This document shows positions 1-6,665 of a stretch of 9,574 bases of DNA, one piece after another (the first letter of the stretch is position 1; each line of letters opens with the position of its first letter). The notes beneath the pieces were generated by a model, which saw nothing but the letters and a program-made list of their open reading frames with translations, had not been told where the DNA came from and did not search any database. The position numbers were made by a program, and so were the translations under genes. This DNA comes from Flavobacteriaceae bacterium (GTDB lineage Bacteria > Bacteroidota > Bacteroidia > Flavobacteriales > Flavobacteriaceae), in NCBI GenBank assembly GCA_016763715.1, contig JAESTG010000313.1:1-9574 (forward strand). Direction: 5' to 3'.

Positions 1-19
1 TAAAAAGTAATTTTTTCAT
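1..19 (-). CDS. Probable start of a gene running off the left edge (partial)
   Basis: On the minus strand an ATG at 19-17 opens the reading MKKLLF before the window ends. It lies 13 bases after the thyA stop and points the same way, so it would be the next gene of the thyA cluster. Lys-Lys followed by hydrophobic residues is the usual beginning of a Sec signal peptide. Only six codons are visible, so neither the product nor the reality of the gene can be established. Confidence 0.35.
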
Positions 20-32
20 AAGTATAGTATGT

Positions 33-857
33 TTATACTGCAACGGCACCTTTAATGTGTGGATGCGGGTTGTAATCGATTAAGCTAAAGTCATCAAATT
101 TGAAGCCAAATATATCTTTTACCTCGGAATTTAGCAACATTTTCGGTAAAGGGCGTATTTCTCTTGATAATTGTAGCTCTAATTGCTCGTAGTGATTGCT
201 GTAAATATGTGCATCTCCAAAAGTGTGTACAAAGTCACCGGCTTCATAGCCACAAACTTGTGCCATCATCATAGTGAATAGCGCATAGGAAGCAATATTG
301 AACGGGACACCTAAAAAGATATCTGCGCTACGTTGGTAAAGCTGACATGATAGTTTTCCGTTGGCAACGTAAAATTGAAAAAACGCGTGACAAGGAGGTA
401 ATGCTGCTTTTCCGTTGGCTACGTTTTCAGAAAAGGGCTTTGATGTATCTGGAATTACACTTGGGTTCCATGCGCTTACCAACATACGTCTACTGTCAGG
501 ATTGTTTTTTAATGTGGTTACTATTTCTGAGATTTGGTCAATTTCCTCATTATTCCAATTGCGCCACTGATGCCCATAAACGGGTCCTAAATCTCCGTTG
601 TCATCGGCCCAGTCGTTCCAGATTCGCACTCCATTTTCTTGTCAATATTTAATGTTTGTATCACCATTTAAAAACCATAACAATTCGTGAATAATAGATT
701 TTAGGTGCAGTTTTTTCGTGGTAACCATAGGAAATCCTTTGCTTAAGTCAAATCGCATTTGGTACCCGAACACACTTTTAGTTCCAGTTCCAGTGCGATC
801 ACTCTTTTCATTTCCGTCGGTGAGTACGTGTTTTACAAGGTCATGGTATTGCTTCAT
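33..857 (-). pseudogene. thyA: Thymidylate synthase with an in-frame TGA at codon 72
   Basis: ThyA methylates dUMP to dTMP with methylene-tetrahydrofolate in the cytoplasm. Read through, the frame is 274 codons, near the E. coli length (264). The N-terminal part has DRTGTGT (Arg21) and HELLWFL (Glu58). The part after the stop has DSRR (Arg123/124), catalytic Cys156 in LPPCH, YQRS (175-178), Asp179 and Asn187 in PFN, then HIYSNH. The reading breaks at 644-642: [19 protein letters not shown]. coli ThyA has Leu at this position, and TTA to TGA is one base. There is no frameshift: 857 and the second open stretch (from a GTG at 629) share a frame. No other damage is visible, so this is a very recent nonsense allele, a consensus error, or a read-through site. 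As written, translation yields 71 residues without the active-site cysteine. The next gene upstream is the nucleoside transporter. No Shine-Dalgarno is seen before the ATG at 857. Confidence 0.9.
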
Positions 858-970
858 TTTCGTTCAGGATTTTGATGGGATAAATTTAAAAAACCTTCCA
901 GTAATGAGAACATAAATTGACTTCATTTATTATAAGTTATCAACGGTTTTTAATCCTGATTTGAGGTGAA

Positions 971-2728
971 CTATCCAATAATCATGCCTGCAATCGTAGC
1001 TGAGATAAGTGATGCAATAGAACCTCCTAATAACGCTCTCATGCCAAATTTGGATAATACTTTCCGTTGCCCTGGTGCTAGAGAGCCTATCCCGCCAATT
1101 TGTATTCCAATAGAGGCGAAGTTGGCAAAACCGCAAAGCATATAAGTGGCCATGATGATCGATTTTTGATTGTTTAGGTGAATGGCGTTTGCAACGTTTT
1201 TCAAATCGGCCAATTGTATATAGCCTATAAACTCACTCGCCGCCAATTTAATTCCTAGAAGCTGTCCCATCAACATGGTGTCTTCTTTAGGGACTCCAAT
1301 GAGCCACATTAATGGTGAAAACAGATGACCTAGAATAAATTCAAGAGAGAGTGTGTCATAGGCAGAGTAGGACGCAATTATTTCATTCAAAGAGGTGAAT
1401 GTCCAGTCTACACCCCAGGATGAAATTCTCAATCCATAAAAGTTTCCAACCATGTCCAGACCACCATTAATCATTGCAATCATTGCTACAAAAACCAGCA
1501 ACATGGCACCTACGTTTACTGCCAATTTTAAGCCTTCTGTTGTTCCATTTGCGATTGCATCTAATAGGTTGCTCCCAATTTTATCGGAGGACACCTTTAC
1601 ATCGGTGTTTACCTCTTCAGTTTGAGGATATAAGATTTTGGAAATCACAATGGCTCCTGGTGCTGCCATTACCGAAGCGGCCAATAAGTGCTTCGCAAAA
1701 ACAAGTCTTAATACAGGGTCGTCACCACCTAAAAATCCAATGTAGGCTGCCAATACGGCTCCTGCAACAGTTGCCATTCCACCAATCATGACTAACAGTA
1801 TTTCAGATTTATTCATCTTCTCCAAATAGGCCTTGATAAGCAATGGTGCTTCGGTTTGTCCTAAGAAAATGTTTCCCGCAATGCTTAGGCTTTCTGCGCC
1901 TGAAATTTTTAATAACTTTGATAGTAACCATCCAAAAGCTTTGACTACTTTTTGTATAATTCCGAAGTAAAAAAGAACCGATGTAAGTGCTGAAAAGAAG
2001 ATGATAGTTGGTAATACTTGAAAGGCGAAAATGAAGCCAAAGGTATCCATATCTACAACCAAGCCTTCAAAAAGAAACTTACTTCCTGCTTGTGTAAACT
2101 CTAGAATACTAACGAATAATCTTCCTACAAAATCGAATATCGTTTCAACAAAACCAATCTTTAATACGCCAGTAGCAATTACCAGTTGGAGTGTCAAGCC
2201 AATACCTACAGTGCGCCAGTTAATAGCTCGGCGATTGGCACTAAACAGAAATGCAATTAATATTAAAACAAACATCCCTAAAATACCACGTAACATCCCA
2301 CTAATTGAAAAACCTTGTGAAGGGTTAATGACTCCAGTTTTCTCTTCTGAAGTGTCTGTAGCGATGACTTCTTTTTGGGTGCTTCGGAAAGAGTAGCTTA
2401 TATCGTTTTCAGTAAAAACTAAGGTGCTATCTGTGAGTTCAGTGATACGATACCGTCGGATGGTGTCCTTGGGTTGGTTGTAAAACAACACTAATAATTT
2501 ATTTTGAAGTATATAATCTCCAGAGGCTTTGAGGTTGTCTTTGGCCTCTAGCGAATAGTGGAACATACCATTGTCTAGCGAGAACACATCACTTTCAGCA
2601 TTAATTGGAAAAAGGGAATTACCATCTTGGCTTTCAATGCTGCTAAACTGCCATTCTTTTTCGGCGTTCTGTGCATATATATTTCCTAATGAGATACAAA
2701 TGGCAAGAAATAGTATGATGTTACGCAT
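971..2728 (-). CDS. nupC: Concentrative nucleoside transporter (CNT/NupC family) with N-terminal periplasmic domain
   Basis: An inner-membrane symporter that should import nucleosides using a cation gradient. I chose the ATG at 2728, which starts directly on a signal peptide (MRNIILFLAICISLGNIYAQ) and sits 4 bases after the upstream stop; it gives 585 residues. An ATG at 2755 would add nine polar residues and overlap the previous gene by 23 bases. Residue numbers below count from 2755. Residues ~29-140 are a soluble, beta-rich region resembling small lipocalin-like domains. From ~153 hydrophobic segments follow. CNT substrate and ion motifs are present: GQTE (299-302), TEGLKLA (Glu407) and NFAS (Asn545, Ser548), which match vcCNT Gly153-Glu156, Glu332, Asn368 and Ser371 by my alignment. 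NIFLGQTEAPLLI and HLLAASVMAAPGAI closely resemble animal CNTs. Nucleoside specificity cannot be read from this. It ends in TAG and precedes thyA by 113 bases. Confidence 0.9.
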   Translation of the reverse strand: MRNIILFLAICISLGNIYAQNAEKEWQFSSIESQDGNSLFPINAESDVFSLDNGMFHYSLEAKDNLKASGDYILQNKLLVLFYNQPKDTIRRYRITELTDSTLVFTENDISYSFRSTQKEVIATDTSEEKTGVINPSQGFSISGMLRGILGMFVLILIAFLFSANRRAINWRTVGIGLTLQLVIATGVLKIGFVETIFDFVGRLFVSILEFTQAGSKFLFEGLVVDMDTFGFIFAFQVLPTIIFFSALTSVLFYFGIIQKVVKAFGWLLSKLLKISGAESLSIAGNIFLGQTEAPLLIKAYLEKMNKSEILLVMIGGMATVAGAVLAAYIGFLGGDDPVLRLVFAKHLLAASVMAAPGAIVISKILYPQTEEVNTDVKVSSDKIGSNLLDAIANGTTEGLKLAVNVGAMLLVFVAMIAMINGGLDMVGNFYGLRISSWGVDWTFTSLNEIIASYSAYDTLSLEFILGHLFSPLMWLIGVPKEDTMLMGQLLGIKLAASEFIGYIQLADLKNVANAIHLNNQKSIIMATYMLCGFANFASIGIQIGGIGSLAPGQRKVLSKFGMRALLGGSIASLISATIAGMIIG

Positions 2729-2732
2729 AGGC

Positions 2733-3356
2733 TTATGCTCGTTTTGAAATTTCATCTCTTAAAGCAGCGGCTTTTTCGTAGTCTTCTTTAGACACAGCTG
2801 CATCAAGCATTTCGTTGAGTTCTTTTAAAGTGTGTTTATTAAAGTTATCCGATACAATTTTTATTGTTTCTCGGTCTTTGCCCATAATGAGCTCTTCGAT
2901 AACAGCTTCTTCGACTTCAGAGATTTGTTCGTCTTTTGATGGGTTTTTTAAGAATATACCAGCCTTGTCAAGAATTGCTTTGTAGGTAAATATAGGTGCC
3001 TTAAATCGTAAAGCTAGTGCAATGGCATCGCTAGTTCGGGCATCTATAATTTCTTCTATTTTATCTCGTTCACAGATGATGCTACTATAAAATACACCAT
3101 CTACCAGTTTATGAATAATCACTTGTTTTATGACAATTTCAAAGCGGTCTGAAAAATTCTTGAATAAATCGTGGGTGAGTGGTCGAGGTGGTTTGATTTC
3201 CTTTTCCAGAGCAATGGCGATAGATTGTGCTTCAAAAGCACCAATGACGATAGGTAATTTACGGTCTCCATTTTCTTCACTTAAAATAAGGGCATAGGCC
3301 CCATTTTGGGTCTGGCTGTAGGAGATTCCTTTTATATTCATGCGTATTAAGCTCAT
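2733..3356 (-). CDS. DUF151 bifunctional nuclease-family protein with C-terminal UVR motif
   Basis: A 207-residue cytoplasmic protein. Residues ~1-135 form the DUF151 (BFN) domain: LPIVIGAFEAQSIAIAL (34-50) and the hallmark DARTSDAIALALRFKAPIF (105-123). An acidic linker (~140-165) leads to a UVR/UvrB-UvrC-type helix at the end, with DYEKAAALRDEI (192-203), a motif that usually mediates protein contacts. Plant members of the domain family were reported to have RNase and DNase activity; bacterial roles are poorly defined, so the nuclease activity is inferred from family only. The start at 3356 (MSLIRMNIKG) was kept rather than the ATG at 3341 because flavobacterial relatives usually carry the extra five residues. 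Its stop lies 4 bases before the transporter start, so the two are very probably co-transcribed, and thyA likely follows in the same unit. A terminator at ~3456-3501 separates it from etfA, so its promoter should lie in 3357-3455; I find no convincing TAnnTTTG box there. Confidence 0.88.
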   Translation of the reverse strand: MSLIRMNIKGISYSQTQNGAYALILSEENGDRKLPIVIGAFEAQSIAIALEKEIKPPRPLTHDLFKNFSDRFEIVIKQVIIHKLVDGVFYSSIICERDKIEEIIDARTSDAIALALRFKAPIFTYKAILDKAGIFLKNPSKDEQISEVEEAVIEELIMGKDRETIKIVSDNFNKHTLKELNEMLDAAVSKEDYEKAAALRDEISKRA

Positions 3357-3455
3357 CTATAATTTAATATTCATGGTTTTTAATTTAAAAATCTGGTCAA
3401 AAATCAAATTTCATCAATGGTTATTCTTAATCAAACCAATTGGGAACTAATCAAT

Positions 3456-3501
3456 AAAAAAGACTGTTTAAACAAGGGTATTACTTATTTAAACAGCCCT
3501 T
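3456..3501 (-). terminator. Rho-independent terminator of etfBA
   Basis: A perfect 9-bp stem, CTGTTTAAA (3464-3472) with TTTAAACAG (3488-3496), encloses a 15-base loop. On the minus strand the stem is followed by TC and then six Ts (3461-3456), the classic layout, starting about 30 bases after the etfA stop. In the other direction CCCTTTT follows the stem, so weak bidirectional function is possible. AAGGG (3474-3478) in the loop complements CCCTT (3497-3501) beside the stem and could form a competing structure. Confidence 0.85.
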
Positions 3502-3525
3502 TTCCAAAGCACAAATTACTAAAAT

Positions 3526-4485
3526 TTATGCGTTTTGAGCTTTAAACTCTTTTAATTTTTCCGTGAGCTGAGGGACAACTTCAAATGCATCGCCTACGAT
3601 TCCGTAATCGGCTGCCTTAAAAAAGGGTGCTTCCGCATCATTATTGATAACCACTTTCACTTTAGAAGAGTTAATACCTGCTAAATGCTGAATGGCACCG
3701 CTAATTCCAATGGCAATATAAAGATTGGATGCCACTGGTTTGCCAGTTTGCCCAACGTGTTCGCTATGCGGTCTCCATCCCATGTCACTTACTGGCTTGG
3801 AGCAAGCAGTTGCTGCGCCTAGTACTTCGGCAAGATCCTCAATCATTCCCCAGTTTTCAGGGCCTTTTAATCCACGTCCACCTGAAACAACTATTTCAGC
3901 ATCTGCAATGGTTACCTTGTCTGTTGCTTTATCTACTGAAACCACATTTACGCCTCCAGTTTCAATTGTAGGGTTGAAACTCTCCACATTTGCTGATGTT
4001 GGGTTCTTTTTAATTCCGTAGGCATTCTTTCCTAAACCAATAATTTTTATGTCGGTATTGATTTCGGTTACTGAAAATGCTTTGTTGGTGTAAACACTGT
4101 GTTTTACTTTAAAAGGAGAAGTGCTTTCTGGAAGTTGTGTCACATTGGGGACATAACCAGCTTCTAAATTTATTGCTACTAGAGGAGCGATAAATTTACT
4201 ATTTACGCTTGATGTTAATACGACTACTGAAGCATTTTCAGCCTTTGCTGCTTGTGCAATAACATCTGCATAGGCATTTGCGTTGAATGTGTTCAAAGAA
4301 TCATTATTCACCTCCAAAACTTTAGTAGCTCCATAGGTTCCTAATTCGCTTAAATTACCACCATTAACTGCTATGGCAGTTACACTTGTGCCCATCATAT
4401 CGGCAATTCCCTTGGCGTATGCTACGGCTTCGAGGGCTATTTTTTTAAATAATCCTCCTTCGGATTCTGTATATACTAATACCAT
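3526..4485 (-). CDS. etfA: Electron transfer flavoprotein alpha subunit
   Basis: This is the FAD-binding subunit of ETF, a soluble heterodimer that accepts electrons from acyl-CoA and related dehydrogenases and passes them to the quinone pool through ETF:quinone oxidoreductase. It has 319 residues, the usual length. Residues 1-~170 are the N-terminal alpha/beta domain. The C-terminal FAD domain begins at VSGGRGLKG (200-207) and contains the loop HVGQTGKPV (243-251) and the family signature LYIAIGISGAIQHLAG (255-270), then INNDAEAPFFKAADYGIVGD (280-299). Lys230 in ACSKPVSD stands where most ETFs have Arg (human alpha Arg249 by my alignment), near the flavin; this may be normal for the lineage. 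The ATG is 3 bases after the etfB stop, with no Shine-Dalgarno, suggesting translational coupling. A strong terminator follows. Confidence 0.95.
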   Translation of the reverse strand: MVLVYTESEGGLFKKIALEAVAYAKGIADMMGTSVTAIAVNGGNLSELGTYGATKVLEVNNDSLNTFNANAYADVIAQAAKAENASVVVLTSSVNSKFIAPLVAINLEAGYVPNVTQLPESTSPFKVKHSVYTNKAFSVTEINTDIKIIGLGKNAYGIKKNPTSANVESFNPTIETGGVNVVSVDKATDKVTIADAEIVVSGGRGLKGPENWGMIEDLAEVLGAATACSKPVSDMGWRPHSEHVGQTGKPVASNLYIAIGISGAIQHLAGINSSKVKVVINNDAEAPFFKAADYGIVGDAFEVVPQLTEKLKEFKAQNA

Positions 4486-4488
4486 AGT

Positions 4489-5229
4489 TTAGATTACTTT
4501 TGCTTCGTTATGCAATAAATTAATAAGGTCATCTACGTTGTCTACCAGTTTTACTGCTCCCTTGGGTGCTGGTTTTTCAAAAAGTGTAGTAAGTGTTTCA
4601 GCTTGAGCATCGACAGGCTCTTTTACATGAAGTGGCTTGGATCTAGCTTGCATAATTCCTCTCATGTTTGGAATACGAAGATCACTCTCCTCTACCAATC
4701 CCTTTTGACCTCCAATAACCAAAGGAAGACTAGTTTTTGAAGTTTCTTTTCCGCCGTCAATTTCACGTACTACTGTGGCTTCATTTCCTTCAACCTCTAT
4801 ACTGATACAGGTGTTTATAAAATTTGCTCCAGTTAATTTGGCTACCATTCCTGGGACCATTCCGCCGCTGTAGTCGATGGATTCTCGCCCTCCAATAACC
4901 AAATCGTAGGCGCCCTCTTTTACTATATGTGCTATTTGTTTCGCTACCGAATAACCATCAGTTGCGGTTGTATTTACACGGATGGCCTCATCGGCACCAA
5001 TGGCAAGTGCTTTGCGTAGGGTTGGTTCGGTTTCAGCGCCACCAACATTAACTACATGTACTGTAGCGCCTTGCTTTTCTTTGAACCACATTGCTCGAGT
5101 TAAACCAAATTCATCATTGGGATTGATTACAAATTGAACACCGTTGGTGTCAAATTTGGTATTGTCCTCGGTGAAGTTGATTTTTGAAGTGGTGTCAGGC
5201 ACATGACTTATACACACTAATATTTTCAT
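4489..5229 (-). CDS. etfB: Electron transfer flavoprotein beta subunit
   Basis: Partner of EtfA; it carries the AMP site and the dehydrogenase-recognition loop of ETF. It has 246 residues. Visible features are the N-terminal strand MKILVCISHVPDT, NPNDEFGLTRA (36-46) and AIGADEAIRV (76-85) of the AMP-binding fold, GGRESIDYSGGMVPGMVA (113-130), and the beta-subunit signature region VVREIDGGKETSKTSLPLVI (153-172). DLRIPNMRGIMQAR (183-196) corresponds to the recognition loop that in human ETF carries the anchor Leu195; here Met189 appears to take that place. No dehydrogenase gene is next to it, so it probably serves several fatty-acid and amino-acid dehydrogenases rather than one dedicated partner. 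The upstream bases TTAAGGA abut the ATG with no spacer, too close for a normal Shine-Dalgarno. It is first in the etfBA unit, transcribed away from pdhB. Confidence 0.95.
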   Translation of the reverse strand: MKILVCISHVPDTTSKINFTEDNTKFDTNGVQFVINPNDEFGLTRAMWFKEKQGATVHVVNVGGAETEPTLRKALAIGADEAIRVNTTATDGYSVAKQIAHIVKEGAYDLVIGGRESIDYSGGMVPGMVAKLTGANFINTCISIEVEGNEATVVREIDGGKETSKTSLPLVIGGQKGLVEESDLRIPNMRGIMQARSKPLHVKEPVDAQAETLTTLFEKPAPKGAVKLVDNVDDLINLLHNEAKVI

Positions 5230-5331
5230 TCCTTAATTGTTTATTGTTTTTAAGAATATTTTTTGAAATTTTCAAAGTAGAATAACACTCAAATTTCAGC
5301 GTACGAAGATACGATTATAATCTTATTACTC

Positions 5332-5345
5332 CTATGCGCGCATAG
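5332..5345. promoter_or_regulatory. 14-bp perfect palindrome CTATGCGCGCATAG, possible operator
   Basis: CTATGCGCGCATAG equals its own reverse complement. It lies between the divergent etfB and pdhB genes, 102 bases upstream of the etfB start, and its GC-rich centre stands out from AT-rich flanks. A homodimeric regulator site is the simplest reading. No regulator gene is in the window, so the binding protein is unknown. Confidence 0.4.
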
Positions 5346-5408
5346 TATATTTTCTAAAGTATTTCTGAAAATAGTACCCTCAATTCCCTAAGAAGTGACA
5401 AATAGTAT

Positions 5409-5416
5409 TATTTTTG
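5409..5416 (+). promoter_or_regulatory. Candidate Bacteroidota -7 box TATTTTTG for pdhB
   Basis: TATTTTTG fits the Bacteroidota housekeeping consensus TAnnTTTG exactly and is 120 bases upstream of the chosen pdhB start. No TTG -33 element is visible at the normal spacing, and such a box can arise by chance in AT-rich DNA. Confidence 0.3.
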
Positions 5417-5513
5417 CTGTTCCCTGTTTTAAACTGGGTTATACTATGATTTTATAAGCCCATTCGGTTTGTAATTCAGAATAGAAAAAGAGATTAAGTT
5501 GAATTAAAAACTA

Positions 5514-5529
5514 CCCGTATGTATACGGG
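5514..5529 (+). promoter_or_regulatory. Inverted repeat CCCGTAT-GT-ATACGGG at the pdhB translation start
   Basis: Two perfect 7-bp arms are separated by GT, and the right arm ends 7 bases before the pdhB ATG at 5537. The gap is too small for an RNA hairpin without opening inner pairs, though a stem with a shorter pairing could mask the start. It may therefore be a protein-binding dyad in the 5' leader, or a structure affecting initiation. Confidence 0.4.
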
Positions 5530-5536
5530 CAATTCT

Positions 5537-6487
5537 ATGAAAACGATACAATTTAGAGAAGCGATTTGCGAGGCCATGAGTGAAGAAATGCGTCGTGACG
5601 AATCTATTTACCTCATGGGTGAAGAAGTAGCCGAGTATAACGGTGCTTATAAGGCAAGTAAGGGGATGTTGGATGAGTTTGGTGCCAAACGAGTTATCGA
5701 TACTCCTATTTCAGAACTTGGTTTTTCAGGTATTGCGATTGGTTCTGCTATGAATGGAAACAGACCCATTGTTGAATATATGACTTTCAACTTCTCTTTG
5801 GTTGGTATTGATCAAATAATAAACAACGCTGCCAAAATTAGACAAATGAGCGGAGGGCAGTTTAACTGTCCAATCGTTTTTAGAGGGCCAACGGCTTCGG
5901 CGGGTCAATTAGCAGCTACCCATTCTCAAGCTTTTGAAAGTTGGTTTGCGAATTGCCCTGGTTTAAAAGTGGTAGTTCCTAGTAATCCTGCAGATGCCAA
6001 AGGTTTGCTGAAAAGTGCCATTAGAGATAACGATCCTGTTATTTTTATGGAGAGCGAACAAATGTATGGTGATAAGGGAGAAGTGCCTGAAGGAGAATAT
6101 TTGATTCCATTAGGAGTTGCCGATGTGAAGCGTGAAGGAAAAGATGTGACCATTGTTTCTTTTGGAAAAATTATTAAGGAAGCCTACAAAGCTGCGGATA
6201 AACTTGCAGAGGAAGGAATTGATTGTGAAATAATTGATCTTAGAACGGTTTGCCCATTGGACCAAAAAGCAATTTTGGATTCCGTAAAGAAAACAAATCG
6301 TTTGGTAATTCTTGAAGAGGCTTGGCCTTTTGGAAATATTTCAACAGAGATTACTTACTTAGTGCAAAACGAAGCTTTTGATTATTTGGATGCTCCTATC
6401 CAAAGAATAAATACAGCGGACACACCAGCGCCTTACTCACCAGTTCTACTTAAAGAATGGTTGCCTAACAGTGAAGATGTTATCTAG
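5537..6487 (+). CDS. pdhB: Pyruvate dehydrogenase E1 component, beta subunit (C-terminus cut by 9 residues)
   Basis: E1 beta pairs with E1 alpha to decarboxylate pyruvate with thiamine diphosphate and load acetyl groups on E2. I start at the ATG at 5537 (MKTIQFREAICEAM), the usual family start; an in-frame ATG at 5519 would add MYTGNS and lies inside the palindrome. Family marks are GEEVAEYNGAYKASKG (28-43), DTPISE with Glu60 at the cofactor site, YMTFNF (81-86), the conserved His129 in ATHSQAFESWF, and RTVCPLD and EEAWPFGNIS near the end. The product is 316 residues, ending NSEDVI. The TAG at 6485-6487 is followed in frame by AVKKVMYR and a second TAG at 6512-6514; flavobacterial relatives end KAVKKVxYK at about 325 residues, so Lys317 (AAG) has become TAG. 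Loss of nine terminal residues may be tolerated. The E1 alpha gene is not adjacent, common in this group. Confidence 0.92.
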   Translation: MKTIQFREAICEAMSEEMRRDESIYLMGEEVAEYNGAYKASKGMLDEFGAKRVIDTPISELGFSGIAIGSAMNGNRPIVEYMTFNFSLVGIDQIINNAAKIRQMSGGQFNCPIVFRGPTASAGQLAATHSQAFESWFANCPGLKVVVPSNPADAKGLLKSAIRDNDPVIFMESEQMYGDKGEVPEGEYLIPLGVADVKREGKDVTIVSFGKIIKEAYKAADKLAEEGIDCEIIDLRTVCPLDQKAILDSVKKTNRLVILEEAWPFGNISTEITYLVQNEAFDYLDAPIQRINTADTPAPYSPVLLKEWLPNSEDVI

Positions 6488-6511
6488 GCTGTGAAGAAAG
6501 TAATGTATAGA

Positions 6512-6596
6512 TAGTCCTATTGATTTCTTTATTCGGAAGAATGTATCTCTCATGTTATGTCGTTTAGTAAATACCACTGAATATTATTTAGGACTA
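6512..6596 (+). repeat. 8-bp inverted repeat TAGTCCTA / TAGGACTA bracketing the pdhB 3' region
   Basis: TAGTCCTA (6512-6519) begins exactly at the second pdhB stop, and its perfect complement TAGGACTA (6589-6596) is followed by ATTTTTG. The 69-base loop holds a small inner hairpin (TTCTT 6525-6529, AAGAA 6537-6541). A long-loop terminator of pdhB is possible; the gap before the next gene contains no better one. Confidence 0.35.
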
Positions 6597-6665
6597 ATTT
6601 TTGTATGTTTAGTTAAAGTTAGTTGCCATTAGAGAATTTTTACGCCACCAAATCGTTACTTTCAT

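Noticed and set aside
642..644. Alternative genetic code with TGA as a sense codon
   Set aside because: No other long gene here has an internal TGA, and the site replaces Leu rather than Trp or Gly.
718..915. Plus-strand open frame across the thyA start
   Set aside because: It lies opposite a clear thyA reading and has no family resemblance; a shadow frame.
864..959. Inverted 8-mer TCAGGATT / AATCCTGA between thyA and nupC
   Set aside because: Arms are short and 80 bases apart with no T-run; weak as a terminator or operator.
953..973. Possible third premature stop: the nupC TAG followed by FTSNQD and TAA
   Set aside because: The protein already ends at a typical CNT C-terminus, and I recall no conserved extension.
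2031..2396. Plus-strand 121-codon frame opposite nupC
   Set aside because: Lys/Pro/Thr-rich composition typical of antisense shadows; the opposite strand has strong CNT motifs.
3725..4021. Plus-strand frames opposite etfA
   Set aside because: Fully antisense to the conserved FAD domain, with no supporting signal.
5262..5276. TTTGAA-ATT-TTCAAA dyad near the etfB start
   Set aside because: Short arms in AT-rich sequence, likely by chance.
6552..6632. Small plus-strand frame starting MLCRLVNTTEYY between pdhB and the DUF5686 gene
   Set aside because: Only 26 codons, no ribosome site, and it runs through the inverted-repeat arm; chance is likelier.
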